A stretch of DNA of 64,000 nt, taken from Fodinicola feengrottensis (GTDB taxonomy: Bacteria; Actinomycetota; Actinomycetes; Mycobacteriales; HKI-0501). Under the pieces are notes generated by a model. That model did no database searches. It worked only from the letters and a program-made list of their open reading frames with translations, and was not told where the DNA came from. Made by a program: the position numbers and the translations under genes. Below, one piece after another: positions 37,175 through 46,998 of the stretch. How positions within the stretch are numbered: position 1 is the first letter of the stretch; each line of letters begins with the position of its first letter. The stretch covers positions 1-64,000 of the forward strand of contig NZ_WOTO01000040.1 of assembly GCF_010993775.1 (NCBI RefSeq), given 5' to 3'.

Positions 37175-38003
37175 CGTGCAGCCTCTCGAAGAAATCTTCC
37201 CTACTGATCCCGGGATTGTCCTTGTCCGCGGCCCAATGTTCCAGCACGATCGCGGCCGCTCGGCCAAAGTCGTCCGGCAGTCCGGCCGCTCGCATGGTCT
37301 CGGCGACCTCCAGCATCTCCGGCGCCCACCGCCACGCCCGGTCCACGATGCTCGGCAGGTCGGCCAACTCGGACAGCGCTGACGTGGTGGTCCTGGCCGC
37401 TTCCGTCATCAGGTGCTCGGTGACGCCGTACTGCGCCGCGAGGGCGTGCGCGACGGCCGCCAACGCCGAGGTCGCCTTGTTGTAGCCGGCGTACGCCATC
37501 TTCATCGCGCTCGACGCCCCGATTTCCGTTCCCAGGTCGACCGTTCCTACGTGTGAGTCGGCGAAAAGTTCGACGATGGCGGCCACATCCGCTGGTTCGC
37601 CTGACAAATAAAGGCGGTTGCGGCGGGTCGCATTTGGCGGTGGCCCGACGATGGCGCCGTCGATCGAGCGAGCGCCCGCTTTGGCCACCCGCTCGGCGAT
37701 GGTTTTGGCTCTCTGTGGGCTGATGGCGTTCGCGTCGAGATAGATCCCCTGGAATCCGGCGCCAGCCACCTCGATGGCGACCGCCTCGGCGGCCGCGGGC
37801 GGACAGATCGACAGGACTATGTCAGCTCGCAGCGCCTCCTGCAGTGTTTCGACTGGGCTGAGGCCGGCCGCGGCGGCTCTCGCGTGGGTGGCGGGGCTCC
37901 GGCCGGCGCGGACCCAGAGGATTTCGGTGGCGTTAAGGGAGGCGATCTGCGCGACAGCGGCGCCCATCTCACCCGGATGCAGCACGGCGATCGTGGGGGT
38001 CAT
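37164..38003 (-). CDS. DUF1932 NAD(P)-binding Rossmann protein (6PGDH-like)
   Basis: An intact 279-residue protein resembling 3-hydroxyisobutyrate/6-phosphogluconate dehydrogenases: IAVLHPGEMGAAVAQIASLN (nucleotide-binding loop GEMG), LSICPPAAA, GIYLDANAISPQRAKTIAE and the DUF1932 domain with SAMKMAYAGYNKATSALAAV. The catalytic lysine of the family lies in MKMAYAGYNK. It probably oxidises a hydroxy acid; the neighbouring dehalogenase-like hydrolase could supply one from a haloacid, but this is only context. Confidence 0.85.
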   Translation of the reverse strand: MTPTIAVLHPGEMGAAVAQIASLNATEILWVRAGRSPATHARAAAAGLSPVETLQEALRADIVLSICPPAAAEAVAIEVAGAGFQGIYLDANAISPQRAKTIAERVAKAGARSIDGAIVGPPPNATRRNRLYLSGEPADVAAIVELFADSHVGTVDLGTEIGASSAMKMAYAGYNKATSALAAVAHALAAQYGVTEHLMTEAARTTTSALSELADLPSIVDRAWRWAPEMLEVAETMRAAGLPDDFGRAAAIVLEHWAADKDNPGISREDFFERLHDDR

Positions 38004-38040
38004 GTCGCAACGGTACGCAGTTTGGCGGCTGCGCGATCTT

Positions 38041-38108
38041 AGTCGAGTGTGGGACTTTGTGCCGCGCTCGGCGTCGAGTGTGGGGTTTTGTCCGGCACTC
38101 GACGACGG
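38041..38108 (+). repeat. Isolated module of the interspersed repeat
   Basis: GTCGAGTGTGGGACTTTGTG followed by CGCTCGGCGTCGAGTGTGGG and TTTTGTCCGGCACTCGAC matches the 4549-4612 module of copy B with few changes and nothing else of the element. It lies between the aminotransferase and Rossmann genes. Confidence 0.8.
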
Positions 38109-38132
38109 ACCTGTTGCCGGTGGAGCTGTTGA

Positions 38133-39323
38133 TCATGGGCAAATCGCACCAGTGAACACCGGTCGCAACCGTTCCAGCCCCTCGATTGTACGTTCGGGCG
38201 AATGAGTCGAGAAGGACAGTCGCAGGGTCGCGAGATCCGGGTCGCGTACGTAAAAAGGCGCCCCAGGAACGTAAGCCACATCGTTTTTCAGTGCGTACGG
38301 CAACAAATCGCTGCTGACGAAGCCGGAAGGCAACCGTACCCACACAAACATCCCGCCGCTGGGCCGCGTCCACTCGCTCCCGGCGGGCAAAACAGCAGGC
38401 AGAACAGTCAGCATCGCATCGCGGCGGGTCCGATAGGCCGAGCGAACGCGATCAAGATGCAGAGACAAATCAGTGTTAGCCAGGTAGTGCGCGGCGGCGG
38501 CTTGGTCGATGGTGGAGGTGTGGAGGTCGGCGGCCTGTTTGGCGACGATCAGGGCGGCGCGCAACCCGGCGGGGGCGCGGAGCAGCCCAGGCGCAGGCCC
38601 GGTGCGACGATTTTCGAGAAACTGCCCAAAAGGATCGTACGGTCGGCGGCGGCTGGGTGGGCGGCGATGGGTGGGATGGGGGCGCCGTCGTAGCGGAGTT
38701 CGGTGTACGGGTCGTCCTCGACGATCCAGACGCCGTGCTGGCCGGCGGATCGGGCGATGGCTTCCCGGCGGGCCGCGGACAGGGTGCGGCCGGTGGGGTT
38801 CTGGAAGGTCGGGACCAAGTAGAAGAGCTTGGGTTTTTCGCTCTGAATCAACGAAATTAGCTGCTCAACGTCCGGGCCGTCGGCGTCGCTGGGCACCGCG
38901 ACCAGGCGGGCGCCGGCGAGCTGGAAGCACTGGATGGCGGACAGGTACGCCGGTTCCTCGACCAGGACGGTGTCGCCGGGCTCCAGTAGCGCGGTGGCCA
39001 CGAGCGTGAGCGCCTGCTGCGAACCGGTGGTGACCAGCACGTCCTCCGGCGCGGTGGGGGACCGGCGCGCGGGCCGCGATGGTGGCGCGTAGGGCCGGGT
39101 TTCCCTCGCTGGGGGAGTACTGCAGGGCGCGCCGGCCGTCGGTACGCAGGACGTGCTCGAACGAGCGGGCGAGGCCGGCGACATCGAAGAGATCGGGGGC
39201 CGGCAGGCCGCCGGAGAACGAGATGACCTCGGGGCGGCTGGTCAGCGCCAACAGGTCGCGGACCGGCGAGCTTGCGACAGTGGCGAGGCGGGCGGCGGGC
39301 GAGGGCAGCGGGGCGTACGACAC
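38133..39323 (-). CDS. PLP-dependent aminotransferase class I/II (2-aminoadipate type)
   Basis: About 397 residues after joining three frames. Conserved blocks: VISFSGGLPAPDLFDV, RRALQYSPSEGNPALRATIA, VLVTTGSQQALTLVATALLE, LFYLVPTFQNPTGRTLSAAR, VWIVEDDPYTELRYDG (PLP aspartate) and the PLP lysine in LLGSFSKIVAPGLRLG. The family includes 2-aminoadipate/aromatic transaminases (LysN, ARO8-like); specificity is not visible. Frameshifts lie near 39065 and 38580. GTG at 39323 (SYAPLPSPAARLATVASSPV) is chosen because homologues start there. Divergent from the amine oxidase-like gene, with 154 bp between. Confidence 0.87.
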
Positions 39324-39477
39324 GACAAATCTCCACAGATCAACGGATGAGCGGGAAAGCTCAGCCGTCACGGTCGTGCCGTTCGGCTGGACACCGGGCC
39401 ACGGTGGTGGCCCACCTGAGACCTTACCGCTCGTTAAGGCGGCCGTCATGCCTTTTCGGATCGTCTAGTGTCGCTAC

Positions 39478-40842
39478 ATGCAGCACTACATGGCCCTCGC
39501 CGCGGCAGCTCCGGTGCCGTATTGGCTGGATCGGGCCGAGCGTCCGAAAGCGTTGCCAGCGCTGGGAAACCGGATCGACTGTGATCTCGCGGTGGTGGGC
39601 GGCGGGTTCAGCGGGCTGTGGACGGCCCTGCTGGCGAAGGAAGCCGACCCCGACCTGGCGGTCGTGCTGGTCGAGGGCGGTCGGTTGGGCTGGGCGGCCA
39701 GCGGTCGCAACGGCGGGTTCTGTGAGGCGAGCCTGACGCATGGTGAGGCGAACGGGCGAGCGCGCTTTCCGGATGAGTACGACACTCTGGACCGGCTGGG
39801 CAGGGAGAATCTCGACGATATCGAGAAAACGCTTCTCCGGCACGGCATCGACTGCGGATTCGAGCGGGTGGGTTCGCTGTCGGTGGCGACCGAGCCACAT
39901 CAGGTGACCGAGCTGGAAGGCGACGGTTTCCTTGACCAAAAGGCGGTAAGAGCCGAGCTGAATTCGCCGACCTTTCTCGCCGGGCAGTGGGAAAAACAGG
40001 GCACCGCGCTGGTGGACCCGGCCCGGCTGGCCTGGGGCCTCGCGAAAGCCTGTCAGAAACTCGGCGTCACTATCTTCGAACACTCGGTGGTACGCGGAAT
40101 GTCGGCTGGTCGGGCCGGAGTCTCGTTACGGATAAACGACAACGCGGTCGTACGAGCCAAAAACGTGGCGCTGGGCACGAATGCGTTCCGGTCCCCGTTG
40201 CGCAGGGTCCGGCCGTACACAGTGCCCGTCTACGACTATGTGCTGATGACCGAGCCGCTGAGCGCCGAGCGGCTCACCTCCATCGGGTGGCGGAACAGGC
40301 AGGGTGTTTCGGACAGTGGCAACCAGTTTCACTACTACCGGCTGACCGCGGACAACCGGATCCTGTGGGGCGGGTACGACGCGATCTACCATTTTGGCCG
40401 GAAAGTACGCCCGAAGTACGACCAGCGGCCGGCGACCTTTGAGCGGTTGGCGGACCATTTCTTCGAGACTTTCCCGCAGCTGGAGGGAATCGGCTTCACC
40501 CATCGATGGGGCGGAGCGATTGACACCTGCAGCCGGTTCTGCGCGTTCTTCGGCACCGCGCACTCCGGCCGGGTCGCGTACGCCTTGGGATTCACTGGCC
40601 TCGGCGTCGGAGCGACCAGGTTCGGTGCGCGGGTGATGCTGGATCTGCTGGCCGGGCAGCCAACCGAGCTGACCGAGTTGAGAATGGTCCGGACGAAGCC
40701 GATCCCGTTCCCGCCGGAGCCGGTCGCCTATGCCGGGATCGAGCTGACCCGACGGTCGATGGCGAAGGCCGATCGGGACAGCGGCCGGCGCGACCTGTGG
40801 CTGCGCGGCCTCGACGCGTTGGGGATGGGCTTCGACTCGTAA
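39478..40842 (+). CDS. FAD-dependent amine/amino-acid oxidase (PuuB-like)
   Basis: An intact 454-residue FAD oxidoreductase of the DAO superfamily. The dinucleotide fold is CDLAVVGGGFSGLWTALLAK; GWAASGRNGGFCEASLTHGE is the family second motif, and the C-terminal FAD block LGFTGLGVGATRFGARVMLD closes the fold. The fit to gamma-glutamylputrescine oxidoreductase-type proteins is good, but the substrate is not certain. It is divergent from the aminotransferase and may work with it in amine or amino acid catabolism. ATG at 39478 is weakly supported by its RBS. Confidence 0.87.
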   Translation: MQHYMALAAAAPVPYWLDRAERPKALPALGNRIDCDLAVVGGGFSGLWTALLAKEADPDLAVVLVEGGRLGWAASGRNGGFCEASLTHGEANGRARFPDEYDTLDRLGRENLDDIEKTLLRHGIDCGFERVGSLSVATEPHQVTELEGDGFLDQKAVRAELNSPTFLAGQWEKQGTALVDPARLAWGLAKACQKLGVTIFEHSVVRGMSAGRAGVSLRINDNAVVRAKNVALGTNAFRSPLRRVRPYTVPVYDYVLMTEPLSAERLTSIGWRNRQGVSDSGNQFHYYRLTADNRILWGGYDAIYHFGRKVRPKYDQRPATFERLADHFFETFPQLEGIGFTHRWGGAIDTCSRFCAFFGTAHSGRVAYALGFTGLGVGATRFGARVMLDLLAGQPTELTELRMVRTKPIPFPPEPVAYAGIELTRRSMAKADRDSGRRDLWLRGLDALGMGFDS

Positions 40843-40944
40843 GAGTGTGTCTCTAAAGCGGGGGTCGGCCCGGACATCGGAGGGGGTCGGTAGACTCCCG
40901 GAGGTTAGACATCCCCCGCTTCCATAAGTCCGGAGTGTACGTAC

Positions 40945-42390
40945 GTGAAGAGCACCGTGGAGACCTTGAGCCCGACCCGTGTGAAGCTGTCGGTGGAGGT
41001 CCCGTTCGAGGAGCTGCAGCCGAGCCTGGACAAGGCGTACAAGCAGATCGCGCAGCAGGTGGCGATCCCGGGCTTTCGGCGAGGCAAGGTGCCGGCCCGG
41101 CTGATCGACCAGCGGGTCGGCCGCGCGTCGGTGCTCTCCGAGGCGATCAATGACGCCATCCCAGTGCAGTACAGCGCGGCGATCCAGGAGCACGACGTCA
41201 AGGTGCTCGGCCAGCCCGACATCGACGTCACCAAGCTCGAGGACGGGGACGAGCTGAGCTTCACCGCCGAGGTGGATGTCCGCCCGGAGATCACGCTGCC
41301 GGTGTTTGACGAGCTCAAGGTCACCGTCGACACGCTGGATGTGACCGACGCGGACGTGGACGAGCACATCGACCTGCTTCGTGACCGGTTCGCGGTGCTC
41401 AAGAACGTCGAGCGGGCCGCGGCCGAGAAGGACTACGTGTCCATCGACCTGGTCGCCAAGATCGGCGGCGAGGAGGTCGAGGGCGGCAGCACTTCGGGTC
41501 TGTCGTACGAGGTCGGTACGAACCAGATGCTGGACGGGCTGGACGAGGCCATCATCGGGCTGACCGTCGACCAGGACAAGACCTTCAGCACCAAGCTGGT
41601 CGGCGGTGACCACGCCGGCGAGGAGGCCGAGGTCACGGTCACTGTCAAGGGCGTCAAGGAGAAGGACCTGCCGGCGCTGGACGACGACTTCGCGCAGACC
41701 GCCAGCGAGTTCGACACCATCGACGAGCTGCGCACGGACGCTCGTACGCGGGTCGAGCGGAACAAGCGGCTGGAGCAGATCGTGGCCGCCCGCGACGGCG
41801 TGTTGAAGGCGCTGATCGAGGCTGTTGAGGTGCCGCTGCCGGAGAGCGTGGTGCTCTCCGAGCTGGATTACCGCAAGCAGGCCATTTCCCGGCAGCTGGA
41901 GCAGGCCGGCGCCACCATCGCGCAGTATCTGGCCGCTGAGAGCAAGACCGAGGAAGACCTCGACGCCGAGCTCAAGGAGGCGTCGCAGGACGCCGTACGC
42001 AACCAGTTGGTGCTGGACGCGGTGGCCGACAGCGAGGAGTTGGGCGTCACCAACGAGGAGCTGACCACCGAGGTCGTGCAGCGGTCCGCGCAGATCGGCC
42101 GGGAGCCGCAGCAGTACGCCGACGAGCTGGTCAATTCCGGGCAGCTGCCCTTCATGATCGCCGACATCCGCCGCGGCAAGGCCCTCGCGCTGGTGCTGGA
42201 CAAGGCCACCATCGAGGACTCCGCCGGCACCAAGATCGACCTCGGTGCGGCCATGCGGGAAGCGGACGCGGATGCGCATGCCGGCCACGACCATGCCGAC
42301 CACGATCATGGCGATCACGACCACGCTGACCACGACCATGCTGACCACGACCATGGCGATCACGAAGACGACGACACCGACGAGGCGTAG
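40945..42390 (+). CDS. tig: Trigger factor
   Basis: An intact 481-residue ribosome-bound chaperone with peptidyl-prolyl isomerase domain. The N-terminal ribosome-docking signature is IPGFRRGKVPARLI, the FKBP-like PPIase domain covers about residues 155-245 (YVSIDLVAKIGGEEVEGGST; LDGLDEAIIGLTVDQDKTFS), and helical arms follow. The last ~36 residues form an unusual His/Asp repeat tail, HAGHDHADHDHGDHDHADHD and so on, that could bind divalent metals. GTG at 40945 with TACGTAC upstream gives no strong RBS. It heads the cluster tig-clpP1-clpP2-clpX, but its 157 bp to clpP1 include a GAGCTGGGC/GCCCGGCTC hairpin. Confidence 0.95.
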   Translation: MKSTVETLSPTRVKLSVEVPFEELQPSLDKAYKQIAQQVAIPGFRRGKVPARLIDQRVGRASVLSEAINDAIPVQYSAAIQEHDVKVLGQPDIDVTKLEDGDELSFTAEVDVRPEITLPVFDELKVTVDTLDVTDADVDEHIDLLRDRFAVLKNVERAAAEKDYVSIDLVAKIGGEEVEGGSTSGLSYEVGTNQMLDGLDEAIIGLTVDQDKTFSTKLVGGDHAGEEAEVTVTVKGVKEKDLPALDDDFAQTASEFDTIDELRTDARTRVERNKRLEQIVAARDGVLKALIEAVEVPLPESVVLSELDYRKQAISRQLEQAGATIAQYLAAESKTEEDLDAELKEASQDAVRNQLVLDAVADSEELGVTNEELTTEVVQRSAQIGREPQQYADELVNSGQLPFMIADIRRGKALALVLDKATIEDSAGTKIDLGAAMREADADAHAGHDHADHDHGDHDHADHDHADHDHGDHEDDDTDEA

Positions 42391-42547
42391 TCGGGCGCGA
42401 TGAGCTGGGCGAATGCCCGGCTCCTGCGCTCACAGCGAAACCGCCGGTAGAGCCCGCGTCAGGCGGCGGTAGCCGAGCTAACCTCGCGGGAGTAACAGCA
42501 AGCACCACTCCCTGTAGGCACCGCAAGTATCGAAGGCAGGAATACCG

Positions 42548-43177
42548 GTGACTGACTTGTACACCCCGGGGGATCCGGCGGCACGATCCGCTGGCGCGTC
42601 CGGCATGGGTTTCGACGACTCCGTCTTCAACCGGCTGCTGCGAGAGCGCATCATCTTCCTCGGCTCCGAGGTCAAGGACGAGAACTCGAACCTGATCGTG
42701 GCGCAACTGTTGGTGCTGTCGGCGGAAAGCCCGGAGGAGGACATCCACCTCTACATCAACTCGCCCGGCGGGTCGGTGACCGCGGGCATGGCGATCTATG
42801 ACGCGATGCAGTTCGTTCAGTGCGACGTCGCGACGTACGCGATGGGCATGGCCGCCTCGATGGGACAGCTGCTGCTGTGCGCCGGCACCACCGGCAAGCG
42901 GCACGCGCTGCCGCACGCGCGGGTCATGATGCACCAACCGTCCGGCGGCATGGGCGGTACGGCCAGCGACATCGCCATCCAGGCCGAGCAGCTGATCTAC
43001 ACCAAGCGGATGTTCCAGGAGCGCACCGCGTTCCACACCGGCCAGACGTTCGAGCAGATCGAGGCCGACGCGGACCGGGACCGCTGGTTCACCGCGCAGG
43101 AGGCCAAGGACTACGGCTTCGTCGACCACGTGATCTCGGTCGCCGAGCAGGTCGCCTCGGGCGGTCGAACCCGATGA
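42548..43177 (+). CDS. clpP1: ATP-dependent Clp protease proteolytic subunit 1
   Basis: An intact 209-residue serine protease subunit. The catalytic triad is in YAMGMAASMGQLLLCAG (Ser), ARVMMHQPSGGMGGTASDI (His) and DADRDRWFTAQEAKDYG (Asp). In actinobacteria it forms a mixed two-ring barrel with ClpP2, fed by ClpX or ClpC1. GTG at 42548 is preceded by AGGCAGGAATACCG with a moderate ribosome site. Its TGA overlaps the possible ATG start of clpP2, so the two are translationally coupled. Confidence 0.97.
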   Translation: MTDLYTPGDPAARSAGASGMGFDDSVFNRLLRERIIFLGSEVKDENSNLIVAQLLVLSAESPEEDIHLYINSPGGSVTAGMAIYDAMQFVQCDVATYAMGMAASMGQLLLCAGTTGKRHALPHARVMMHQPSGGMGGTASDIAIQAEQLIYTKRMFQERTAFHTGQTFEQIEADADRDRWFTAQEAKDYGFVDHVISVAEQVASGGRTR

Positions 43178-43845
43178 ATCTTCAGAACATTGAGCAGGGA
43201 GTTTCAGCCGTGAACGGTTTCGCCCCGGTCACCAACCGGTACATCCTGCCGAGCTTCGTCGAACGGACCTCGTACGGGATCAAGGAGACCAACCCGTACA
43301 ACCAGCTGTTCGAGGACCGGATCATCTTCCTCGGCATGCCGATCGACGACAGTGCGGCGAACGACATCATGGCGCAGCTGCTGAGCCTGGAGTCGCGCGA
43401 GCCGGACCGGGACATCTCGATCTACATCAACTCCCCGGGTGGCTCCTTCACCGCCATGACGGCGATTTACGACACCATCCAGTACGTGCGCCCGGACGTG
43501 TCGACGGTCTGCCTCGGGCAGGCCGCGTCCGCCGCCGCCGTGCTGCTGGCCGCTGGCACGCCGGGCAAGCGGATGGCGCTGGACAACGCCCGGATGCTGA
43601 TCCACCAGCCGGCCACCGAGGGCGGTTACGGGCAGGGCTCGGACATCGAGATCCAGGCCAAGGAGATCCTCCGGATGCGTACGCAGATGGAGGCCATCAT
43701 CGCCAAGCACACCAGCCGTACGCCCGAGCAGGTCCGTAAGGACATCGAGCGGGACCGCTTCCTGACTGCCCAGGAGGCCGTCGAGTACGGCTTGATCGAC
43801 CAGATCCTGGAATCCCGCAAGGCAAGCCTCACCAACGCGGGCTGA
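43174..43845 (+). CDS. clpP2: ATP-dependent Clp protease proteolytic subunit 2
   Basis: An intact 223-residue ClpP homologue, shown by NRYILPSFVERTSYGIKETN, the catalytic serine in CLGQAASAAAVLLAAG, the His in ARMLIHQPATEGG and DRFLTAQEAVEYGLID. ATG at 43174 overlaps the clpP1 stop; GTG at 43210 with GGGAG upstream is an alternative, which would give a 211-residue protein. Together with ClpP1 it makes the mature 14-mer. After it there are 196 bp without a gene before clpX. Confidence 0.96.
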   Translation: MNLQNIEQGVSAVNGFAPVTNRYILPSFVERTSYGIKETNPYNQLFEDRIIFLGMPIDDSAANDIMAQLLSLESREPDRDISIYINSPGGSFTAMTAIYDTIQYVRPDVSTVCLGQAASAAAVLLAAGTPGKRMALDNARMLIHQPATEGGYGQGSDIEIQAKEILRMRTQMEAIIAKHTSRTPEQVRKDIERDRFLTAQEAVEYGLIDQILESRKASLTNAG

Positions 43846-44041
43846 TTAAGTAAGAAGTGCGACGCGCGAGACAAAGAGGGCTCGGCCTAGAGCGTCGGAC
43901 GAGGTACGGTCTGTTAGTGGCTCCGGACGCCACGCTGGCGATGCATACTTGGTGACTACCAGATGCACCGCCGGCGTGCAGCCGGGACCGGCATGACACC
44001 CGGCCTTGCCTGGCCGGCCACGACAAGGATGGGGTTCGTCA

Positions 44042-45320
<1,279 letters not shown>

Positions 45321-45367
45321 TCCTGGTCGCCCTGATTCTGTTCGCGCTGCTTTCTGGAAGGTAGGCA

Positions 45368-46584
45368 GTGGCGTCTGAGATGACGGCTGTCCGCAAAATG
45401 CCGTTGGCGCCATTGGTCGGATGTTTCGGCGTCTTCGTGACTATGGGCCTGCTGGTTTCCACGCTGGGCCCGCTGTTGCCGGGGATCCGCGCCGAATTCG
45501 GGGTCGGACCGCAAGACGCCGGGCTGTTGGTGTCCGCGGTCCCGCTCGGGTGCATCGCGGGCACGCTGATCGTGCTTTTTTTCCTCAACCGGCGCTTTCA
45601 CGCCCGGGTGTTGCTCGCCGCGACCGGCGTGACGATGGCGGTCGGTCTGGTCGGCGCGGGCCCACCACCCCCAGCTGGTGGCTGGTGTGCGGGTCGCTGG
45701 TGATCGTCGGGATGGGCTACGGCGCGGCGACCGCGCTGGTCAACGGCGTGATCGCGGTCGCGTACGGGAGCAGGTCGGCCGGCTTGCTGAACCTGCTGAA
45801 CGGCGTCTTCGGAGTAGCCGCGGTGGTCGGCCCGTTCGTGGTGTCCGGGCTCGCCGGCGGCCTGCCGGGCCTGCCGCCGCGCTTTGCCTACCTGCCGTAC
45901 GTGCTGGTCGCGATCTTCTCGGCGGTGTTGGTCAGCCGGCTGCCGACCGGGTTTTCCACCATCCCGGAGGGCGCCGCTGCCCCCGAGGTGCTGGCCGACT
46001 CTCCTTCGCGGGGGCCCGTTAGGAACACGCAGTTGCAGTCGTACGGGCGGCTGGCGCTGGTGGCCGCGATGCTGGGCTCTTACGTGGCCACCGAGGTGGC
46101 CGCGAGCAGCTTCGCCACCACGCACCTGCTGGCCGCCGGAGCGGACGCGGGCACGGCCGTACGCGCCACGTCCCTGTTCTATGTGGGGCTGGCCGGTGGC
46201 CGGCTGCTGGTCGTACCGGTGGCGGCCCGGATCGGCGCCGGCCGGCTGATGCTCGGCTGCGCCGGCCTCGCGGCGGGTCTGCTGGTGGTGACGTGGGCGC
46301 TGCCGCTGGGCGGCTTCACGTACCTTCTCGTCGGTGCCGCGATGGGGCCGATCTTTCCGACCGCGCTCGCGTGGGTGAGCGGGCAGGGCCTGGGCCGGGA
46401 CGCGCTGCCGATCGCCCTGACCGCCGCCAACATCGGCGGTCTGATCCTGCCGCCTATCATCGGCGCGGTGATCGGTGCGGTCGGCGCGACCGCGGCCCCG
46501 CTGCCGATGGCCGCGTCGGTCGCCATTAGCGCTTTGCTGATCAGCTATCTCCTCTTCAGTGCGCGTCGGAGTTCTGTCAAGTAG
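45368..46584 (+). CDS. MFS transporter
   Basis: About 405 residues, twelve membrane segments in two halves. The first half has LVGCFGVFVTMGLLVSTLGP and the loop FLNRRFHARVLL between TM2 and TM3; the second begins at LALVAAMLGSYVATEVAASS and ends ALLISYLLFSARRSS. A frameshift near 45663 in CCCACCACCCCC interrupts TM3-TM4, after which SWWLVCGSLVIVGMGYGAAT continues. The substrate is unknown. The type is drug- or sugar-efflux like. It lies between clpX and the lanthipeptide precursor, 146 bp before it; a role in export of that peptide is possible but there is no direct evidence. Confidence 0.85.
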
Positions 46585-46730
46585 TAGATCTCCCGGCCGG
46601 CCCCGATGAGTTCCGCTGACATTTGTCAGGGTGAGGCCGGATCTGGTCAGTGGTCTGATTTTTTCCGGGAGATTCGGATTTTCCGCGTACGTTTTCCGGT
46701 GTCCACAATTTTTTCTCACCGGAGGTGCGA

Positions 46731-46910
46731 ATGTCCACCATTGAACTCGTGCGGGCCTGGAAGGACGAGGACTACCGACTCAGCCTGTCGCCCGACGCCG
46801 TGCCAACCCACCCGGCCGGTGTCCCGCAGTCCGAGCTTTATGCAAGTCAGGCGCTTTCGTTGAATACCTGCGAGTTCGCGACCAGCTGTTTTCGGATTTG
46901 CAGCAACTGA
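46731..46910 (+). CDS. lanA: Class II lanthipeptide precursor (mersacidin-type leader)
   Basis: A 59-residue precursor. The first 30 residues, beginning MSTIELVRAWKDEDYRLSLS and reaching HPAG, match the leader pattern of the mersacidin/lichenicidin family. The C-terminal LSLNTCEFATSCFRICSN has three cysteines (47, 53, 57) with Thr and Ser at 43, 46, 51, 52 and 58 available for dehydration and thioether rings. The usual GG cleavage site and ELxxVxGG are absent; SQA at 39-41 could be an alternative cut. ATG at 46731 has GGAGG at 7 bp. A hairpin and then lanM follow. The product would be made in the cytoplasm and exported. No LanT or protease is in the window. Confidence 0.82.
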   Translation: MSTIELVRAWKDEDYRLSLSPDAVPTHPAGVPQSELYASQALSLNTCEFATSCFRICSN

Positions 46911-46927
46911 GCAGGCCGCGAAAAAAC

Positions 46928-46962
46928 GTCGCATTCCTCGCCGGTCCGGCGAGGAATGCGAC
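46928..46962 (+). terminator. Hairpin between precursor and LanM genes (attenuator)
   Basis: GTCGCATTCCTCGCCGG and CCGGCGAGGAATGCGAC are exact reverse complements, separated by one base, giving a very stable stem. It starts 17 bp after the precursor stop and ends 36 bp before LanM ATG. A partial terminator here would give more precursor than enzyme mRNA. Confidence 0.8.
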
Positions 46963-46998
46963 ATTTATCAACTGTCAAGGAAAACCTGGAGTGCGCCC

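Noticed and set aside
40126-42363. A 745-codon open frame opposite tig and the oxidase
   Set aside because: An antisense shadow of two intact, clearly recognisable genes.
45368-46584. MFS transporter as the lantibiotic exporter
   Set aside because: Only the neighbouring position supports it; class II lantibiotics are normally exported by ABC LanT proteins.
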